Origin: Pseudidiomarina indica
Lineage (GTDB): Bacteria; Pseudomonadota; Gammaproteobacteria; Enterobacterales; Alteromonadaceae
Assembly: GCA_029279945.1 (NCBI GenBank)
Contig: JAJUHK010000003.1
Span: 62,001-126,000, forward strand
DNA: 64,000 bases
Direction: 5' to 3'
Part shown: in pieces, positions 10,872-22,698 of the stretch
Position numbering within the stretch: position 1 is the stretch's first letter
How the letters are laid out: each line of letters opens with the position of its first letter
Position numbers and translations under genes: made by a program
Notes under the pieces: model-generated
Database searches by the model: none
Told to the model about the DNA's origin: nothing
The model's input: the letters and a program-made list of their open reading frames with translations, nothing else

Positions 10872-12221
10872 GTGTCGTTAACTGCTATTCAATTGTCTAT
10901 AACAGCATCATTTAGCGAGTTATTTGAACGCTGCGCTCATGAGCCGATGGCGCTATTGTTAGATAGCTGCGACCATCCTCAAGCACAGTGGGACTTCATT
11001 TTTCGCCAGCCGCAGCAAGTGTTCACCAGTGTTGGCAACTGGCCAACTATACTCGACCATGCCCTATCACAATTGCCACATTATCAGGGGCCTGAACACC
11101 TTCCGTTTCAAGGCGGGTTGGCCGGCGCCTGGAGTTATGACGCGGGCCGAGTGCTTGAAGTTATCCCGGCGATTGCTGCTAACGATATCAAGCTACCTGA
11201 ATTAAGCGTCGGGCTATATACCCAAGCTCTACTGCGCGAACGCAGCACCGGTACAACCTGGCTCGTCGCACCACGGGCAGAACTTGATACCTTAAAAACC
11301 TATTGGGAACACCCTGCATCTGCCGCTGTAAATACCTCACCGTTCCAGGTAAGCAGCACTTGGCAAAGCAACATGACCGCTTCTGAATACGCTAGAAAGT
11401 TTGAACAGATTCAAGAGCATATTAGAGCGGGTGATTGCTATCAGATTAATCTCGCGCAACGCTTTAGTGCAGCCTATCAAGGCGAGCTATGGTCCGCCTA
11501 TCGCCACCTTCGGCAATATAACCAAGCACCCTTTTCGGCGTTTTTAAGGCTTCCGCAAGGCGCATTGTTGTCACTCTCGCCCGAACGTTTTTTGGCGTTC
11601 AATGCAAGTGGGCATGTCGAAACCAAACCAATTAAAGGCACGCGGCCACGCGCAAGTGACCCCACTCAAGATCTACAACTGGCACAAGAGTTACAGCACT
11701 CACCGAAGGATCGTGCTGAAAACGTCATGATTGTCGACTTACTCAGAAACGATCTAAGCCGTTTGTGCCTGCCTGGTTCGGTGAAGGTACCGCATTTGTT
11801 CAAGATCGAATCCTATGCTGCAGTACATCATTTGGTTAGCACTGTGATCGGGCAGCTTGCCAATCCACGCGATCATATCCATCTATTTGCAGCCTGCTTT
11901 CCTGGTGGCTCTATCACTGGCGCGCCGAAAATTAGTGCCATGGAAATTATTGATGCATTGGAGCCTCATCGACGCAGCTATTATTGCGGTTGTTTCGGTT
12001 ATTTTTCCCAACATGGTCATGCGGACAGTAATATTGCCATTCGCACCTTGGTCGCCACCACAGCTGATGATCAATGTGGTACCTTATACTGCTGGGCTGG
12101 TGGCGGAATAGTAGCAGATTCGAACTGTACCGCTGAGTATCAAGAAACCTATGATAAAATCGCTCGTATACTACCCATCTTAACTGCCAAAGCAACGCAG
12201 GTGACCCATGAATCGAGATGA
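10872..12221 (+). CDS. pabB: Aminodeoxychorismate synthase component I PabB
   Basis: PabB converts chorismate and ammonia to 4-amino-4-deoxychorismate in folate synthesis. The 449-residue protein has the chorismate-binding fold: ECYQINLAQRF-like GDCYQINLAQRF, SLSPERFL, KPIKGTRPR, VDLLRNDLSRL and PGGSITGAPK. The start is GTG with GGAG 9 nt upstream. It overlaps the Nudix gene by 14 bp and is followed by sdaA, the same pabB-nudL-sdaA order as in E. coli, which supports PabB over TrpE. The PIKGTRPR motif is also the one typical of PabB. Confidence 0.93.
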   Translation: MSLTAIQLSITASFSELFERCAHEPMALLLDSCDHPQAQWDFIFRQPQQVFTSVGNWPTILDHALSQLPHYQGPEHLPFQGGLAGAWSYDAGRVLEVIPAIAANDIKLPELSVGLYTQALLRERSTGTTWLVAPRAELDTLKTYWEHPASAAVNTSPFQVSSTWQSNMTASEYARKFEQIQEHIRAGDCYQINLAQRFSAAYQGELWSAYRHLRQYNQAPFSAFLRLPQGALLSLSPERFLAFNASGHVETKPIKGTRPRASDPTQDLQLAQELQHSPKDRAENVMIVDLLRNDLSRLCLPGSVKVPHLFKIESYAAVHHLVSTVIGQLANPRDHIHLFAACFPGGSITGAPKISAMEIIDALEPHRRSYYCGCFGYFSQHGHADSNIAIRTLVATTADDQCGTLYCWAGGGIVADSNCTAEYQETYDKIARILPILTAKATQVTHESR

Positions 12222-12804
12222 GTTTCTACGGCGCTTTATGCTGCACCCAGCACCGCGAATACAGCGACCTAAACTTAACCGGATGCGCCCTGCTGCAGTA
12301 TTGATTCCACTTGTCGAGCAAAAGCAAGAACTCCACGTGGTGCTCACACAGCGTAGCAAATATCTCCGTCATCATGCTGGGCAAATTAGTTTTCCTGGAG
12401 GCCGCCAGGAGCAACACGACGCAAACTTGCTTGCCACTGCACTGCGGGAAGCGCACGAAGAAATTGGGTTAGCTCCGGAAGACGTCACTATTGTTGGACA
12501 GTTACACGATTACCCAGTACTGAGTAATTTTATCGTACGGCCGTTTGTCGCTCTTATTGAGCCCCAACAGCCGTTTAAGTTAGATCAGCACGAAGTAGCG
12601 GAAATATTCACAGTTCCGCTGGCACAGGTCTTGTACCAGAATCAGCATTACGTCTACCGACTAAGACGTTTGCTTTATGATCAGGTATACTTTATTCCAT
12701 ATCAGCAGCGAAATATCTGGGGTGCTACTGCAGGTATGCTGCGTGAGTTAGCAGACCACGTTTACCCAGAGCGGCAACGCATCTATCGCCCCCTCAACGA
12801 TTAA
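12208..12804 (+). CDS. nudL: Nudix hydrolase, CoA pyrophosphatase NudL-like
   Basis: Proteins of this family hydrolyse coenzyme A and its derivatives. The 198-residue protein carries a Nudix box, GGRQEQHD...[11 protein letters not shown] (about residues 62-86), with the REXXEE core intact, preceded by the UPF0035/CoA-specific element [20 protein letters not shown]. It begins inside the 3' end of pabB, so translation is probably coupled. The gene order matches E. coli pabB-nudL (yeaB)-sdaA. Confidence 0.88.
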   Translation: MNRDEFLRRFMLHPAPRIQRPKLNRMRPAAVLIPLVEQKQELHVVLTQRSKYLRHHAGQISFPGGRQEQHDANLLATALREAHEEIGLAPEDVTIVGQLHDYPVLSNFIVRPFVALIEPQQPFKLDQHEVAEIFTVPLAQVLYQNQHYVYRLRRLLYDQVYFIPYQQRNIWGATAGMLRELADHVYPERQRIYRPLND

Positions 12805-12821
12805 AGGAAGTGGTAACACCT

Positions 12822-14195
12822 ATGATTAGTGTATTTGATATTTATAAAGTTGGGATTGGTCCTTCGAGCTCGCACACAGTTGGGCCGATGCGAGCTTCGT
12901 ACGAATTCTTATTAGCTGCAGACCAAGCAGTTGGATTATCACAGGTCGATGGGATTGAAGTTGAGTTATTTGGGTCGCTAGGCCAAACAGGAAAAGGGCA
13001 TGGTACGGGTAAAGCTGTTATTTTAGGACTTGCTGGTGAACAACCAGAATCCGTCGACACAGCCAAGGTGGATGATTTTTTAAAGCAAACGGAAGAAACT
13101 GAAACCCTTGCGTTGCTAGGCAAGCACAAGATTCACTTCCCTCGCGAAGGTGCGATTATCTTCCATCGCCGTAAAACCATGCCCAAACATGCTAACGCAA
13201 TGGAACTACGTTTATATAAAAATGGTGAAGTGGTCTATAGCGACTTGTACTACTCCATCGGTGGTGGTTTTATCGTGCGCGATGCGGACTTTGAAAGCTC
13301 ATTAGAAGAAGCAATTGAACAATCGTCTCAGCCTATTCCATACCCATTTGATACTTGTGATGAGCTACTAGCGCTGTGTAATAAACACGGAATGCGGATC
13401 AGTTCGCTCATGCTGGCCAATGAAAAAGTATTCCGTAGTGAAGATGTGATTCGGCACAACCTCATCCATATTTGGCGTACCATGAAAGAGTGTATCGAGC
13501 GTGGTATTCGTACCGAAGGTATCTTACCCGGTGGTTTGCGTGTCCGCCGCCGTGCGCCAGCCTTACATCAAGCGTTGCGTTATGAAAAAACCGATGACCC
13601 ATTACAAGTGTTGGAGTGGGTTAATTTATTTGCGCTTGCCGTTAATGAAGAGAACGCGGCTGGGGGACGCGTAGTTACAGCCCCAACCAATGGTGCAGCT
13701 GGCATTATTCCAGCAGTCATGAAATATGCTGATCGCTTTATTGCCCCGCTGGATGAAGAAACTATTGTCCGCTTCCTACTCACTTCAGCTGCAATTGCGA
13801 TTCTATACAAGAAAAACGCATCCATCTCTGGCGCTGAAGTCGGTTGTCAAGGTGAAGTTGGCGTAGCTTGCTCGATGGCCGCAGGTGCCTTAGCCGAACT
13901 TATGGGAGGCACTGTTAGTCAAGTTGAGTGTGCGGCAGAAATTGGCATGGAACATAACTTAGGTCTGACCTGTGATCCAGTGGGTGGACTAGTCCAAGTG
14001 CCGTGTATAGAGCGTAATGCGATGGGAGCGGTAAAAGCCATCAACGCAGCACGATTAGCGTTACGTGGCAACGGCGATCATAAGGTTTCGCTTGATAAAG
14101 TCATTAAAACCATGTGGGAAACTGGTAATGACATGAAAACTAAGTACAAAGAAACCGCCCGCGGTGGTTTAGCGGTAAATATCATCGAGTGTTAG
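12822..14195 (+). CDS. sdaA: L-serine ammonia-lyase (L-serine deaminase)
   Basis: The enzyme deaminates L-serine to pyruvate using a [4Fe-4S] cluster. From the chosen ATG it is 457 residues, beginning [23 protein letters not shown], the family hallmark. The cluster-binding cysteines are in the C-terminal alpha domain ([31 protein letters not shown]). The ORF track begins 12 nt earlier at a GTG inside the ribosome-binding site (GGAAG, 11 nt before this ATG), so I prefer the ATG. It is 17 nt downstream of nudL. SdaA and SdaB cannot be told apart from sequence alone; synteny favours sdaA. Confidence 0.92.
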   Translation: MISVFDIYKVGIGPSSSHTVGPMRASYEFLLAADQAVGLSQVDGIEVELFGSLGQTGKGHGTGKAVILGLAGEQPESVDTAKVDDFLKQTEETETLALLGKHKIHFPREGAIIFHRRKTMPKHANAMELRLYKNGEVVYSDLYYSIGGGFIVRDADFESSLEEAIEQSSQPIPYPFDTCDELLALCNKHGMRISSLMLANEKVFRSEDVIRHNLIHIWRTMKECIERGIRTEGILPGGLRVRRRAPALHQALRYEKTDDPLQVLEWVNLFALAVNEENAAGGRVVTAPTNGAAGIIPAVMKYADRFIAPLDEETIVRFLLTSAAIAILYKKNASISGAEVGCQGEVGVACSMAAGALAELMGGTVSQVECAAEIGMEHNLGLTCDPVGGLVQVPCIERNAMGAVKAINAARLALRGNGDHKVSLDKVIKTMWETGNDMKTKYKETARGGLAVNIIEC

Positions 14196-14202
14196 GCTCA
14201 GA

Positions 14203-15611
<1,409 letters not shown>

Positions 15612-15615
<4 letters not shown>

Positions 15616-17273
15616 AGCCGATACTTAAACGATACTGTGCGTGTTTCGTTATCCCAGGTAAGGTCAGTAGTCATTTGTCTGAGTAATTCCAACCCACGAC
15701 CGTAAGCGTTCTCACTGAAATCATCACAGCCATCATGTTGGGGTGTACCCTCACCTGTATCAGCGACTCGAATGGTAACTTCTTTGTGCGTAGGTTCAAA
15801 CTCCAGACTAATCCGGATTTCCCCCTCGCGTAATTGCTGTAGCCGCTCATAGCGTTGTTGATAATAGGCTAAAAACCCATCTGCATCTTGCTTCAGTTTA
15901 GAATCCAGCCCTAGTAAGCCATGCTCCAACGCATTATTAAAAGCTTCTGCTAAGAAAAGATAAATCGTCGTGCGATGGTGGCGTAAATGGGGTAATTGAC
16001 TAATTGCTGATAAAATTAAAGCAACTGGATCCAGTTGCTTTAATTGTTCAGCTTGCAGCACTGACTCCAATCGAAAGGGTAAACCATAGTGTTCATACTC
16101 TGTTTTGGTTTGACCTAATTCAGTGGGTCGACAACATAAGATTGCTAGTGAAAGATCATCATGTAACGGTGTCTCACCACGAAAACGCTCGAGTTCTTTT
16201 ACAATCTGGGGGAAATCTTCAGGTTTCGGGTAAGTTGATAATAATATTTCTAAGGCGTCAGCACCTAAAAATTTGTGTTGATGGCCCAGCAATTCGATAA
16301 CACCATCGGTAAACATAGCTATCGAACTTCCTTTCGGTGCTCGGAAGCTGGTTACCCGACTATCAAACTCCTCATCATCTAACACTCCTAGCGCTACATG
16401 AGTTGGTTTAAGATGGCGTAGAACATCACCTTTCTCATTAATTAGCAAGGCCGCAGGCATTCCACCATTCCAATAGTTCACCCGTTCACCGTTCGCCGAG
16501 AGTTCTAATAATATGGCAGCACAAAACATATCATTTGGTAATAGCCGACTCATTCGGTAGTTGAATTCAGTGACCATTTCAGCCACCGACACGCCCCGAT
16601 CAGCCATAGCAAAAAATGCCTGTGATAATGGCAAGGCTCCCGTCGCCGGGGCCAACCCATGACCGGTAAAGTCGGCCATCAACATATAAATATTACCTAA
16701 CGGGCCAGGGCTAATCAGACATAAGTCGCCGTTAAACTTAGAAACCGGCGTTAGATAAGTATTAACATATTGATAATTTAGATAATTTCGACTTAATGCA
16801 TTTTTAAAGATGTGTTCGACGAGTTGATGCTCTCGATCGACTCGAGCCTTATGCCACGCCAACGCCTGGCGTAACCCATCAATTTTTTGATGGGTTTGAT
16901 ATAACTGTGAGAGTTGCTCAATACGGTTAAATAATAGGTGCTTACTCCACGGCCATAGTACTTGTTCCTGAACATAAGCGGACAGGTAATCCAGCGTCAC
17001 CAATTGCTGACTCACGCCAATCGCTTGTGGTTGCTCTTGTAGCAGTGCTACTACTGCCGTAGGTAGGGGAGTCGCATCTGCTTGAATGAGCAAGACAAGG
17101 GAGGCCGAAGTAGATGCAATGCTGGCGATGTCGTCGTTTAATAAGCTCGTCACGAGCTCTAACTGCGAGAGCACCGATAGTTGTGCTAATACCTCATGGG
17201 CAAGTTGTGAATCGTCATGAAGTACGGCGATGGTTGCGTGCTGTGGTGCGAGCTCGTAGGACAACTCATTCAT
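15612..17273 (-). CDS. Partner-switching regulator: degenerate receiver + PP2C phosphatase + HATPase kinase
   Basis: The 553-residue protein has three parts. Residues 1-120 look like a receiver (AVLHDD at 16-21, a beta-3 strand LVLLIQ at 59-64), but isoleucine occupies the expected phospho-aspartate position. Residues about 170-385 form a SpoIIE/PP2C phosphatase (GDLCLI, ADFTGHGLAPATG, AMFTDGVIEL, HDDLSLAILC). Residues about 400-553 form a GHKL anti-sigma-kinase-like domain (FNNALEHGLL, VADTGEGTP, YGRGLELLRQM). This is the architecture of HsbR (Pseudomonas) and CrsR (Shewanella), which phosphorylate and dephosphorylate a STAS partner. The STAS gene lies immediately upstream and abuts it. The regulated target is not in the window. 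Confidence 0.85.
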
Positions 17274-17578
17274 TATTCAATCACAAATAATTTATCGAAA
17301 CGCGAGATATCGAAAATGCTGCGTACTTCGGGGCGGCAATTAATAATGTGGATACTCTTAACGGATTGCCCTAGTGCTTTACGCATATTTAGCAACATTC
17401 CCAATGCCGAGCTATCGAGGTACTCAGTTTCACGCAAATCAATAAATACCGTGGGCTGTTGATCGCCAACATCACTGTATGCCTGGCGAAACTCTTGCAC
17501 CAAACTAAAGTCGAACTTCCCTTTAATCGAAATAATTAGTTCTTTACCATCAATGGAAAACTGTCGATGTAATGGCAT
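17273..17578 (-). CDS. STAS-domain anti-sigma factor antagonist
   Basis: A 101-residue single-domain STAS protein, the switchable partner in HsbA/CrsA-type systems. The core IDLRETEYLDSSALGMLLNMRKAL contains the D-S-S phosphorylation site (Ser56 by analogy with SpoIIAA). Its stop codon overlaps the start of the phosphatase/kinase gene, so the two are translationally coupled. In known systems the phosphorylation state of this protein frees or captures an anti-sigma factor such as FlgM or a RpoS antagonist. Which applies here cannot be read from the sequence. Confidence 0.87.
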   Translation of the reverse strand: MPLHRQFSIDGKELIISIKGKFDFSLVQEFRQAYSDVGDQQPTVFIDLRETEYLDSSALGMLLNMRKALGQSVKSIHIINCRPEVRSIFDISRFDKLFVIE

Positions 17579-17663
17579 CTTCTATTCCTTTTTCGAACAT
17601 TCTGGTTAATAGTGCCAATTTAGCCTGTATTAGACAACTCTCTTTAATATTATCACTATCGAT

Positions 17664-17693
17664 AAAAAAGCCAGAACTAAGTCCTGGCTTTTA
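17664..17693 (-). terminator. Intrinsic terminator after the amidohydrolase operon
   Basis: On the minus strand AAAAGCCAG pairs with CTGGCTTTT across a short interrupted stem and is followed by a T-run. It lies between the 3' end of the 428-residue amidohydrolase gene and the STAS gene, separating the two leftward operons. Confidence 0.75.
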
Positions 17694-17717
17694 TCCACAT
17701 ACTACCTAGCAAAACTC

Positions 17718-19004
17718 TTATGGTTTTTGACGGTATTTTTGATAGAGCTGATTATGGCGATTGTTTAAATCAACCTCTGCACCATCAATAAACATCCAAC
17801 GTACTTTTTGGCCGAGATGATCCATGATGTCGCCGTCGGAAACAATTAACGACGCTTGCTTACCAACTTCTAATGAACCAATCTTATCAGCCACACCCAT
17901 AATTTCTGCTGGTTTAATGGTGACCGCTGCAAGTGCTTGCTCTTTATCCAAACCAAAGGCCGCAGCATTACCCGCAGCAAACCCTAAATTACGGATATCC
18001 CAGAACCCGGTTGAATAAGCGATAGCAAAATCGACACCCGCCTCTGCTAGCAATGCTGGCGTAGCATAGGCTTGGTCGTATGGCTCGTCATGTCGAGTTG
18101 GCAAGCCATAAGGTTCACCATAAACAACTTTGACATCATTAGCTACTAGCTTATCGGTAATCCGCCAGGCATCTCGGGCACCGACGAGAACTAATTCAAA
18201 GCCCCACTCTGACGCAAATTCAATGGCTTGTTCTAGCTGACGCTTATCATGGGCATGCACAAACAGCTTGCTGCTGCCATCGAATAACCCCAACATGGCC
18301 TCCCAGCGAACATCGGTGCCAGTTAAAACATTAGCTTGTTTGGCATCAGCGTATGCTTTTGCGTCAACAAATGCCTGTTTTAATAGCTTTAACTCTTCGG
18401 CATTGGCTTTACGCTGTTCTTCTGGTGAACGGCGCTCCCACCATGAGGTGTTCAAACCTGCCCGAGGCCAATTCACATGAACGCCAACGTTTAACGCTTC
18501 CGTGGCGTCCTCGAAGGTCCAACCATCAGTTTGCAGCAAACTTGAGCGCCCCGCAATCAAGTTCCCTTGTGGAACAATTTCAGCGTGCGTAATCCCGTTA
18601 TAACGCACTGTTGGAATGACTTCTGAATCAGGGTTGTAGGCTGTATGGCCACTAACTTCAGGAGTAATTTTTCCAACTTCACGCATATCGTTTGTTGCTC
18701 TCACCGCCTCCAGCTCGATCAGTCCTAAGGTAGTGTCCAACGCAATAATACCTGGATAAACGAATTTTCCAGATACATCGATAACACGGGCATTCTCGGG
18801 AACATCTAATTGGCTACCGATAGCGACAATCTTACCTTGCTCAAACAGCAGGTCAGTATTGGGTAATACTCCTTGCGTTACCGTGTGCAAAGTACCTCCT
18901 TGCAACAACACCGGTTGACTTTGTGGCGCACCCGGTACCATATCATGCGCAAGCGCACTAACACTTAAACTTGCTGCTATGACGCTTGTTAACAACTTTT
19001 TCAT
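17718..19004 (-). CDS. Secreted amidohydrolase-family protein, metal site apparently incomplete
   Basis: A 428-residue protein with a signal peptide (MKKLLTSVIAASLSVSALA) and the composite urease-alpha-like fold of amidohydrolases: beta-sandwich elements around VLLQGGTLHTV and a C-terminal segment (VTIKPAEIMGVADKIGSLEVGKQASLIVSDGD). Where active relatives have PGxIDxHxH, this protein reads YPGIIALDTTLG, lacking the two metal-binding histidines. A FVHAHDK motif is present further on. It starts at the stop codon of the 1030-residue amidohydrolase (TAATG overlap), so the products are made together and may form a complex. Substrate unknown. Confidence 0.75.
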   Translation of the reverse strand: MKKLLTSVIAASLSVSALAHDMVPGAPQSQPVLLQGGTLHTVTQGVLPNTDLLFEQGKIVAIGSQLDVPENARVIDVSGKFVYPGIIALDTTLGLIELEAVRATNDMREVGKITPEVSGHTAYNPDSEVIPTVRYNGITHAEIVPQGNLIAGRSSLLQTDGWTFEDATEALNVGVHVNWPRAGLNTSWWERRSPEEQRKANAEELKLLKQAFVDAKAYADAKQANVLTGTDVRWEAMLGLFDGSSKLFVHAHDKRQLEQAIEFASEWGFELVLVGARDAWRITDKLVANDVKVVYGEPYGLPTRHDEPYDQAYATPALLAEAGVDFAIAYSTGFWDIRNLGFAAGNAAAFGLDKEQALAAVTIKPAEIMGVADKIGSLEVGKQASLIVSDGDIMDHLGQKVRWMFIDGAEVDLNNRHNQLYQKYRQKP

Positions 19005-22000
19005 TATTGCTCTCCTTGGAATCTGTGCGCGTGATAGTCACTGTGAATCACAAATTGGTCACCCCAAAAGTCATGATTGTCTTCACAGTGCCACGTCGGT
19101 TGTGGCTTCTTGTAGCCATCCACTCGACCTTGTCGCTCACTCGCCGGGCTCTTTAATACTTTTTGAATCAACTGCTGCTTTTCTGCCTCAATTTCAGCAC
19201 GCAACTGTATGTCGCGCTCGCGATCAAAGTATTTCCGAGCGTTAATCCAAGTTTGCTCAACACTTGAGTAAGCACTTAATGGATGTCCATTCCAGATAAC
19301 AAAGTCAGCATGTTTACCTTCTTTGATACTCCCCACGTACTGATCAACCTTCAGCTGTTTTGCTGGGTTTAAAGTGATCATCTGTAGGGCTTCATGCTCT
19401 GACATGCCACAATAAGTGACTGACTTTGCAGCCTCTGTATTTAAGCGTCGCTGCAGATCATTACTATCAGAGTTAATACTCATCATGACGCCTTTCTCCG
19501 ACATCAGACAGGCGTTTTGAGGAATCGCATCGTACACCTCAAACTTAAACGCCCACCAATCAGCAAAGGTTGAACCGCTGGCGCCATGGCGAGCAAGTTC
19601 TGACGCAACTTTATAACCTTCTAAAATATGGGTAAAAGTCGTCAGGGTAAAATCAAATTCCTCAGCTAAACGCAACAGCATCAGAATTTCTGACTGGACG
19701 TATGAATGCGCGTGGACAAACCGCTTGCTTTGTAAAATCTCCAGCAAGGTTTGCAGGCGATAATCCGGTCGTGGTGGCGCGATTTTCGCTTTTTCGCTAC
19801 GGCTTAATTTCCCATAAGCATCCATTTGTTTTTGGTACTCACGGGCTGCTAAGAAGCCGTCTCGCATCAGGGCTTCAACCCCCATCCGAGTTTGCGGATA
19901 ACGAACAGTGAAGGTCGTACCCCAGTTACTTTGTTTGACGTTCTCACCGAGCGCAAACTTAATGCTTGGTGGCGCTAAATCAAACTTCATGGTATTGGCA
20001 TCAGCTCCCCAGCGTAACTTAATCACCTGCGCTTGACCGCCCATTGGGTTTGCAGACCCATGCAGTAATTGCGCCATGGTGGTACCACCCGCTAGCGAAC
20101 GATAGATGTGGATATCATCAGGGTTTACCACGTCACCGATGCGGACTTCTGCAGTAATCGCTTCAGAACCTTCGTTTACCCCACCTTCAATAGCAATGTG
20201 AGAGTGCTCGTCGATGATGCCTGGTGTTATGTGTTTACCAGTACCATCGATCACCACGTAGCCTGACGGTGTCCGCAAGTTTTTGCCAATTCGGTAGAAT
20301 TCCCCGTTACGGATCAAAATATCCGTATTTTCCAGTACACCAGCTTCGTCAGCTGTCCATACCGTAGCATTTTTGATGTGAACATTTTGCCGCTCTGGCA
20401 ATGCATCCAAACCATATGCCACATTCGGGAAGGTTAACTTACTGACAAGTTCAGGCGTGCTTGCGGTTACTGCGTCAACTGGTTGAGCAGCTTCAGTACG
20501 TTGCGCAGTTAACGCCAACTGCGTGCCAGTAGGAGCAATTGCAACGCCACTGAAACCATCGGCGGCCGCTTGCTCTAAACGTATCCGCCACGCACCATAG
20601 ATACCGTTAAATTCTGCATCGACAACAAACTCAAGTGCTGAGTCGGTACGCTTCGCATGACGAATTTTTTGCCCAGCAAGATTGCCGGTTACGTTGTTAC
20701 CGTCATTCAAGGTAAGTTCGGCAGTTTGGTCGCCCACAGCAACAGTTAGCGTGCCGCCAAAATCAGCCTGATGCATTGGTTCAAGAACAACTTCTTGTCC
20801 TTGTAACCAAACTGATTTGATCTTGCCATCAATGAATAAATCTCCTTTGGCAATCACCAAGTCAGCCATATACCCTGGTGCGATTTTACCGGCTTTATCG
20901 CTCACTCCAGCAATTTTTGCAGGTACCGTGGTCAATGCTGCCAAAGCTTTCTCTGTACTCAACCCGTGTTTCACTGCACGGCGTAAGTTAGGCCAGAAAT
21001 CATCTACTTTTTTCAGCTGATGTAGCGTAAAAGAGAAATCAATATTGGCTTGTGCAAGTACCGCAGGGTTAGTTGGTGCGCGCTCCCAATGTCGCAAGTT
21101 AGCCAAGCTCACATCAAGATGATCATCAACTCCTTGCACCTCAGGCGCTGCCGGAAAGTCCAACGGTAAAATTAAGGTACTGTTGGTATTCCTAATCGCA
21201 TCAATACGAGCATACTCATAACCAGAACCGACAAAAGCCACAGGTACATTAAATTCTGACAGGACGTCGTGTGCTCGTAACAAGGAACGGTCATCGCTGA
21301 CTTTAAACACCATGCCTTGTTGCTCAATGTTGATCAGCGCAGCTAACGCTGCGTTGTACTCGACTGGGCCAGATACGGTATCTTTGCCTTGTGCCTGTTC
21401 ATACCAATTAGCATCAGACAGCGTCTGCCGAATGAGTGCAATGGAACCCATAAGTGACGATGGGTATTGCTGTAATGATGTGCCTTTATCAAAGGAGCCA
21501 AAATGCCGCGCTTGGGGGTTGTAGATAGCATTATTGGCAATCGTATCAGCTAACGAAACTGTTACTGCCTGCCCTTGGAAAATACCGTCTAAGCGCGCAC
21601 TTTGTACTGCAGTAAAACCTTGATTGATATAATCTTTTGCTGCCTTAGTATCGGTCGCAAATTTATCAACCCATTTCATTTGTGCATGAATTGCATCGTT
21701 CGCTGCATTACCACCCTCACGCTTATTATTATATTGCGGGGTAGTGCTACGGTATGGTGGACGTTCAACTTTCTGTACCGCTGGAACACCATAATTGCTA
21801 TAGGCATCGATGAACCCAGGATAAATAGTGTGGCCGCTTGCATCGACCACGCGCGCACCTGCTGGCGCTTGATTATTACGTGCTATCGAAACAATCTTGC
21901 CATTGTTGATAACCAATGTAGCATTTTCCAGCTTTTTACCTGGTTCTGTCACAATGGTGGCATTTTGAATTGCTATAAAGGTTGACGAATTATCATGTAG

Positions 22001-22096
22001 GCCACGCACTGGCGTTGTCTGTCCTGCCACAGCCAATAATGGCAGCGCAGCACAGACCGATAATGCCAGCCTACTGAATGGTTTAATCCCGTTCAT
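19004..22096 (-). CDS. Large secreted protein with two tandem amidohydrolase domains
   Basis: From the preferred ATG (AAGGGG 6 nt upstream) the protein has 1030 residues and a signal peptide ending near LLAVAG. It contains two amidohydrolase repeats. The first (about 40-460) reads YPGFIDAYSNYG and lacks the metal-binding HxH. The second (about 560-1000) has ITPGIIDEHSHIA with HxH intact, FVHAHSYVQ and a candidate catalytic Asp in SINSDSND. Only the second domain therefore looks catalytic. The family includes imidazolonepropionase-like and prolidase-like hydrolases; the substrate cannot be assigned. It is the first gene of a two-gene operon ending at the 17.67-kb terminator. Confidence 0.8.
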   Translation of the reverse strand: MNGIKPFSRLALSVCAALPLLAVAGQTTPVRGLHDNSSTFIAIQNATIVTEPGKKLENATLVINNGKIVSIARNNQAPAGARVVDASGHTIYPGFIDAYSNYGVPAVQKVERPPYRSTTPQYNNKREGGNAANDAIHAQMKWVDKFATDTKAAKDYINQGFTAVQSARLDGIFQGQAVTVSLADTIANNAIYNPQARHFGSFDKGTSLQQYPSSLMGSIALIRQTLSDANWYEQAQGKDTVSGPVEYNAALAALINIEQQGMVFKVSDDRSLLRAHDVLSEFNVPVAFVGSGYEYARIDAIRNTNSTLILPLDFPAAPEVQGVDDHLDVSLANLRHWERAPTNPAVLAQANIDFSFTLHQLKKVDDFWPNLRRAVKHGLSTEKALAALTTVPAKIAGVSDKAGKIAPGYMADLVIAKGDLFIDGKIKSVWLQGQEVVLEPMHQADFGGTLTVAVGDQTAELTLNDGNNVTGNLAGQKIRHAKRTDSALEFVVDAEFNGIYGAWRIRLEQAAADGFSGVAIAPTGTQLALTAQRTEAAQPVDAVTASTPELVSKLTFPNVAYGLDALPERQNVHIKNATVWTADEAGVLENTDILIRNGEFYRIGKNLRTPSGYVVIDGTGKHITPGIIDEHSHIAIEGGVNEGSEAITAEVRIGDVVNPDDIHIYRSLAGGTTMAQLLHGSANPMGGQAQVIKLRWGADANTMKFDLAPPSIKFALGENVKQSNWGTTFTVRYPQTRMGVEALMRDGFLAAREYQKQMDAYGKLSRSEKAKIAPPRPDYRLQTLLEILQSKRFVHAHSYVQSEILMLLRLAEEFDFTLTTFTHILEGYKVASELARHGASGSTFADWWAFKFEVYDAIPQNACLMSEKGVMMSINSDSNDLQRRLNTEAAKSVTYCGMSEHEALQMITLNPAKQLKVDQYVGSIKEGKHADFVIWNGHPLSAYSSVEQTWINARKYFDRERDIQLRAEIEAEKQQLIQKVLKSPASERQGRVDGYKKPQPTWHCEDNHDFWGDQFVIHSDYHAHRFQGEQ

Positions 22097-22219
22097 TGAG
22101 TTCCCCTTGTTATGGTTTAAGGTTATCATCTCACCATATTGGGAAGTATCGCGCGACGCAATCCACGAACGGACGAAAAGCAGATTGCAGTCGTTAAATT
22201 ACACAAAAAGGAGAAATAT

Positions 22220-22690
22220 ATGAAGTCTGCGGTAAAAGCTACAAGTAGTTTCATTGGTATGGTAGTACTAACCCTATCAACTACCGTCGCTGCACAACAC
22301 GCCTTTAACCATCCGGAAAAGGCTGTTGAATACCGGCAAAAAGCGTTATCACTTATGCAAAATAACTTTGCAGTGATGGGTGACATGATCAAAGGTGATA
22401 TTACCTTCGACGGTACAGTTTTTGCCGAGCGTGCTAATGATTTTGTAGCTCTTGCTGGAATGCCTTGGGTCGCATTTGACCAACCTGGCGCTAAACCAGG
22501 TAAAGATACAAACGCATTACCAGCGATTTGGGAAAACTGGGATGACTTTATGAAAAAAGCAGAGCAATTCCAAAATGATGCGAAAGCACTGCAGCAAGCA
22601 GCACTTTCAGGCAATCAGAATGACATTCGCCGCGCATTCATGACTACTGCTCGAAACTGTAAAGCGTGCCACGATGCTTACAAAGATTAA
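22220..22690 (+). CDS. Cytochrome c' (periplasmic)
   Basis: A 156-residue c-type cytochrome with a signal peptide (about residues 1-24, ending TVAAQ) and a four-helix bundle with the haem-binding CKACH motif close to the C terminus, the diagnostic arrangement of cytochrome c'. Such proteins bind NO or act in electron transfer. I set the start at the ATG 9 nt after AAGGAG; the ORF track begins 27 codons earlier. It is convergent with a cytochrome b561 gene 8 bp away, a likely membrane redox partner. Confidence 0.9.
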   Translation: MKSAVKATSSFIGMVVLTLSTTVAAQHAFNHPEKAVEYRQKALSLMQNNFAVMGDMIKGDITFDGTVFAERANDFVALAGMPWVAFDQPGAKPGKDTNALPAIWENWDDFMKKAEQFQNDAKALQQAALSGNQNDIRRAFMTTARNCKACHDAYKD

Positions 22691-22698
22691 GCTAGCAA

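Noticed and set aside
22126-22614. 162-residue minus-strand ORF opposite cytochrome c'
   Set aside because: It is the antisense shadow of a gene with a clear signal peptide and CKACH motif.
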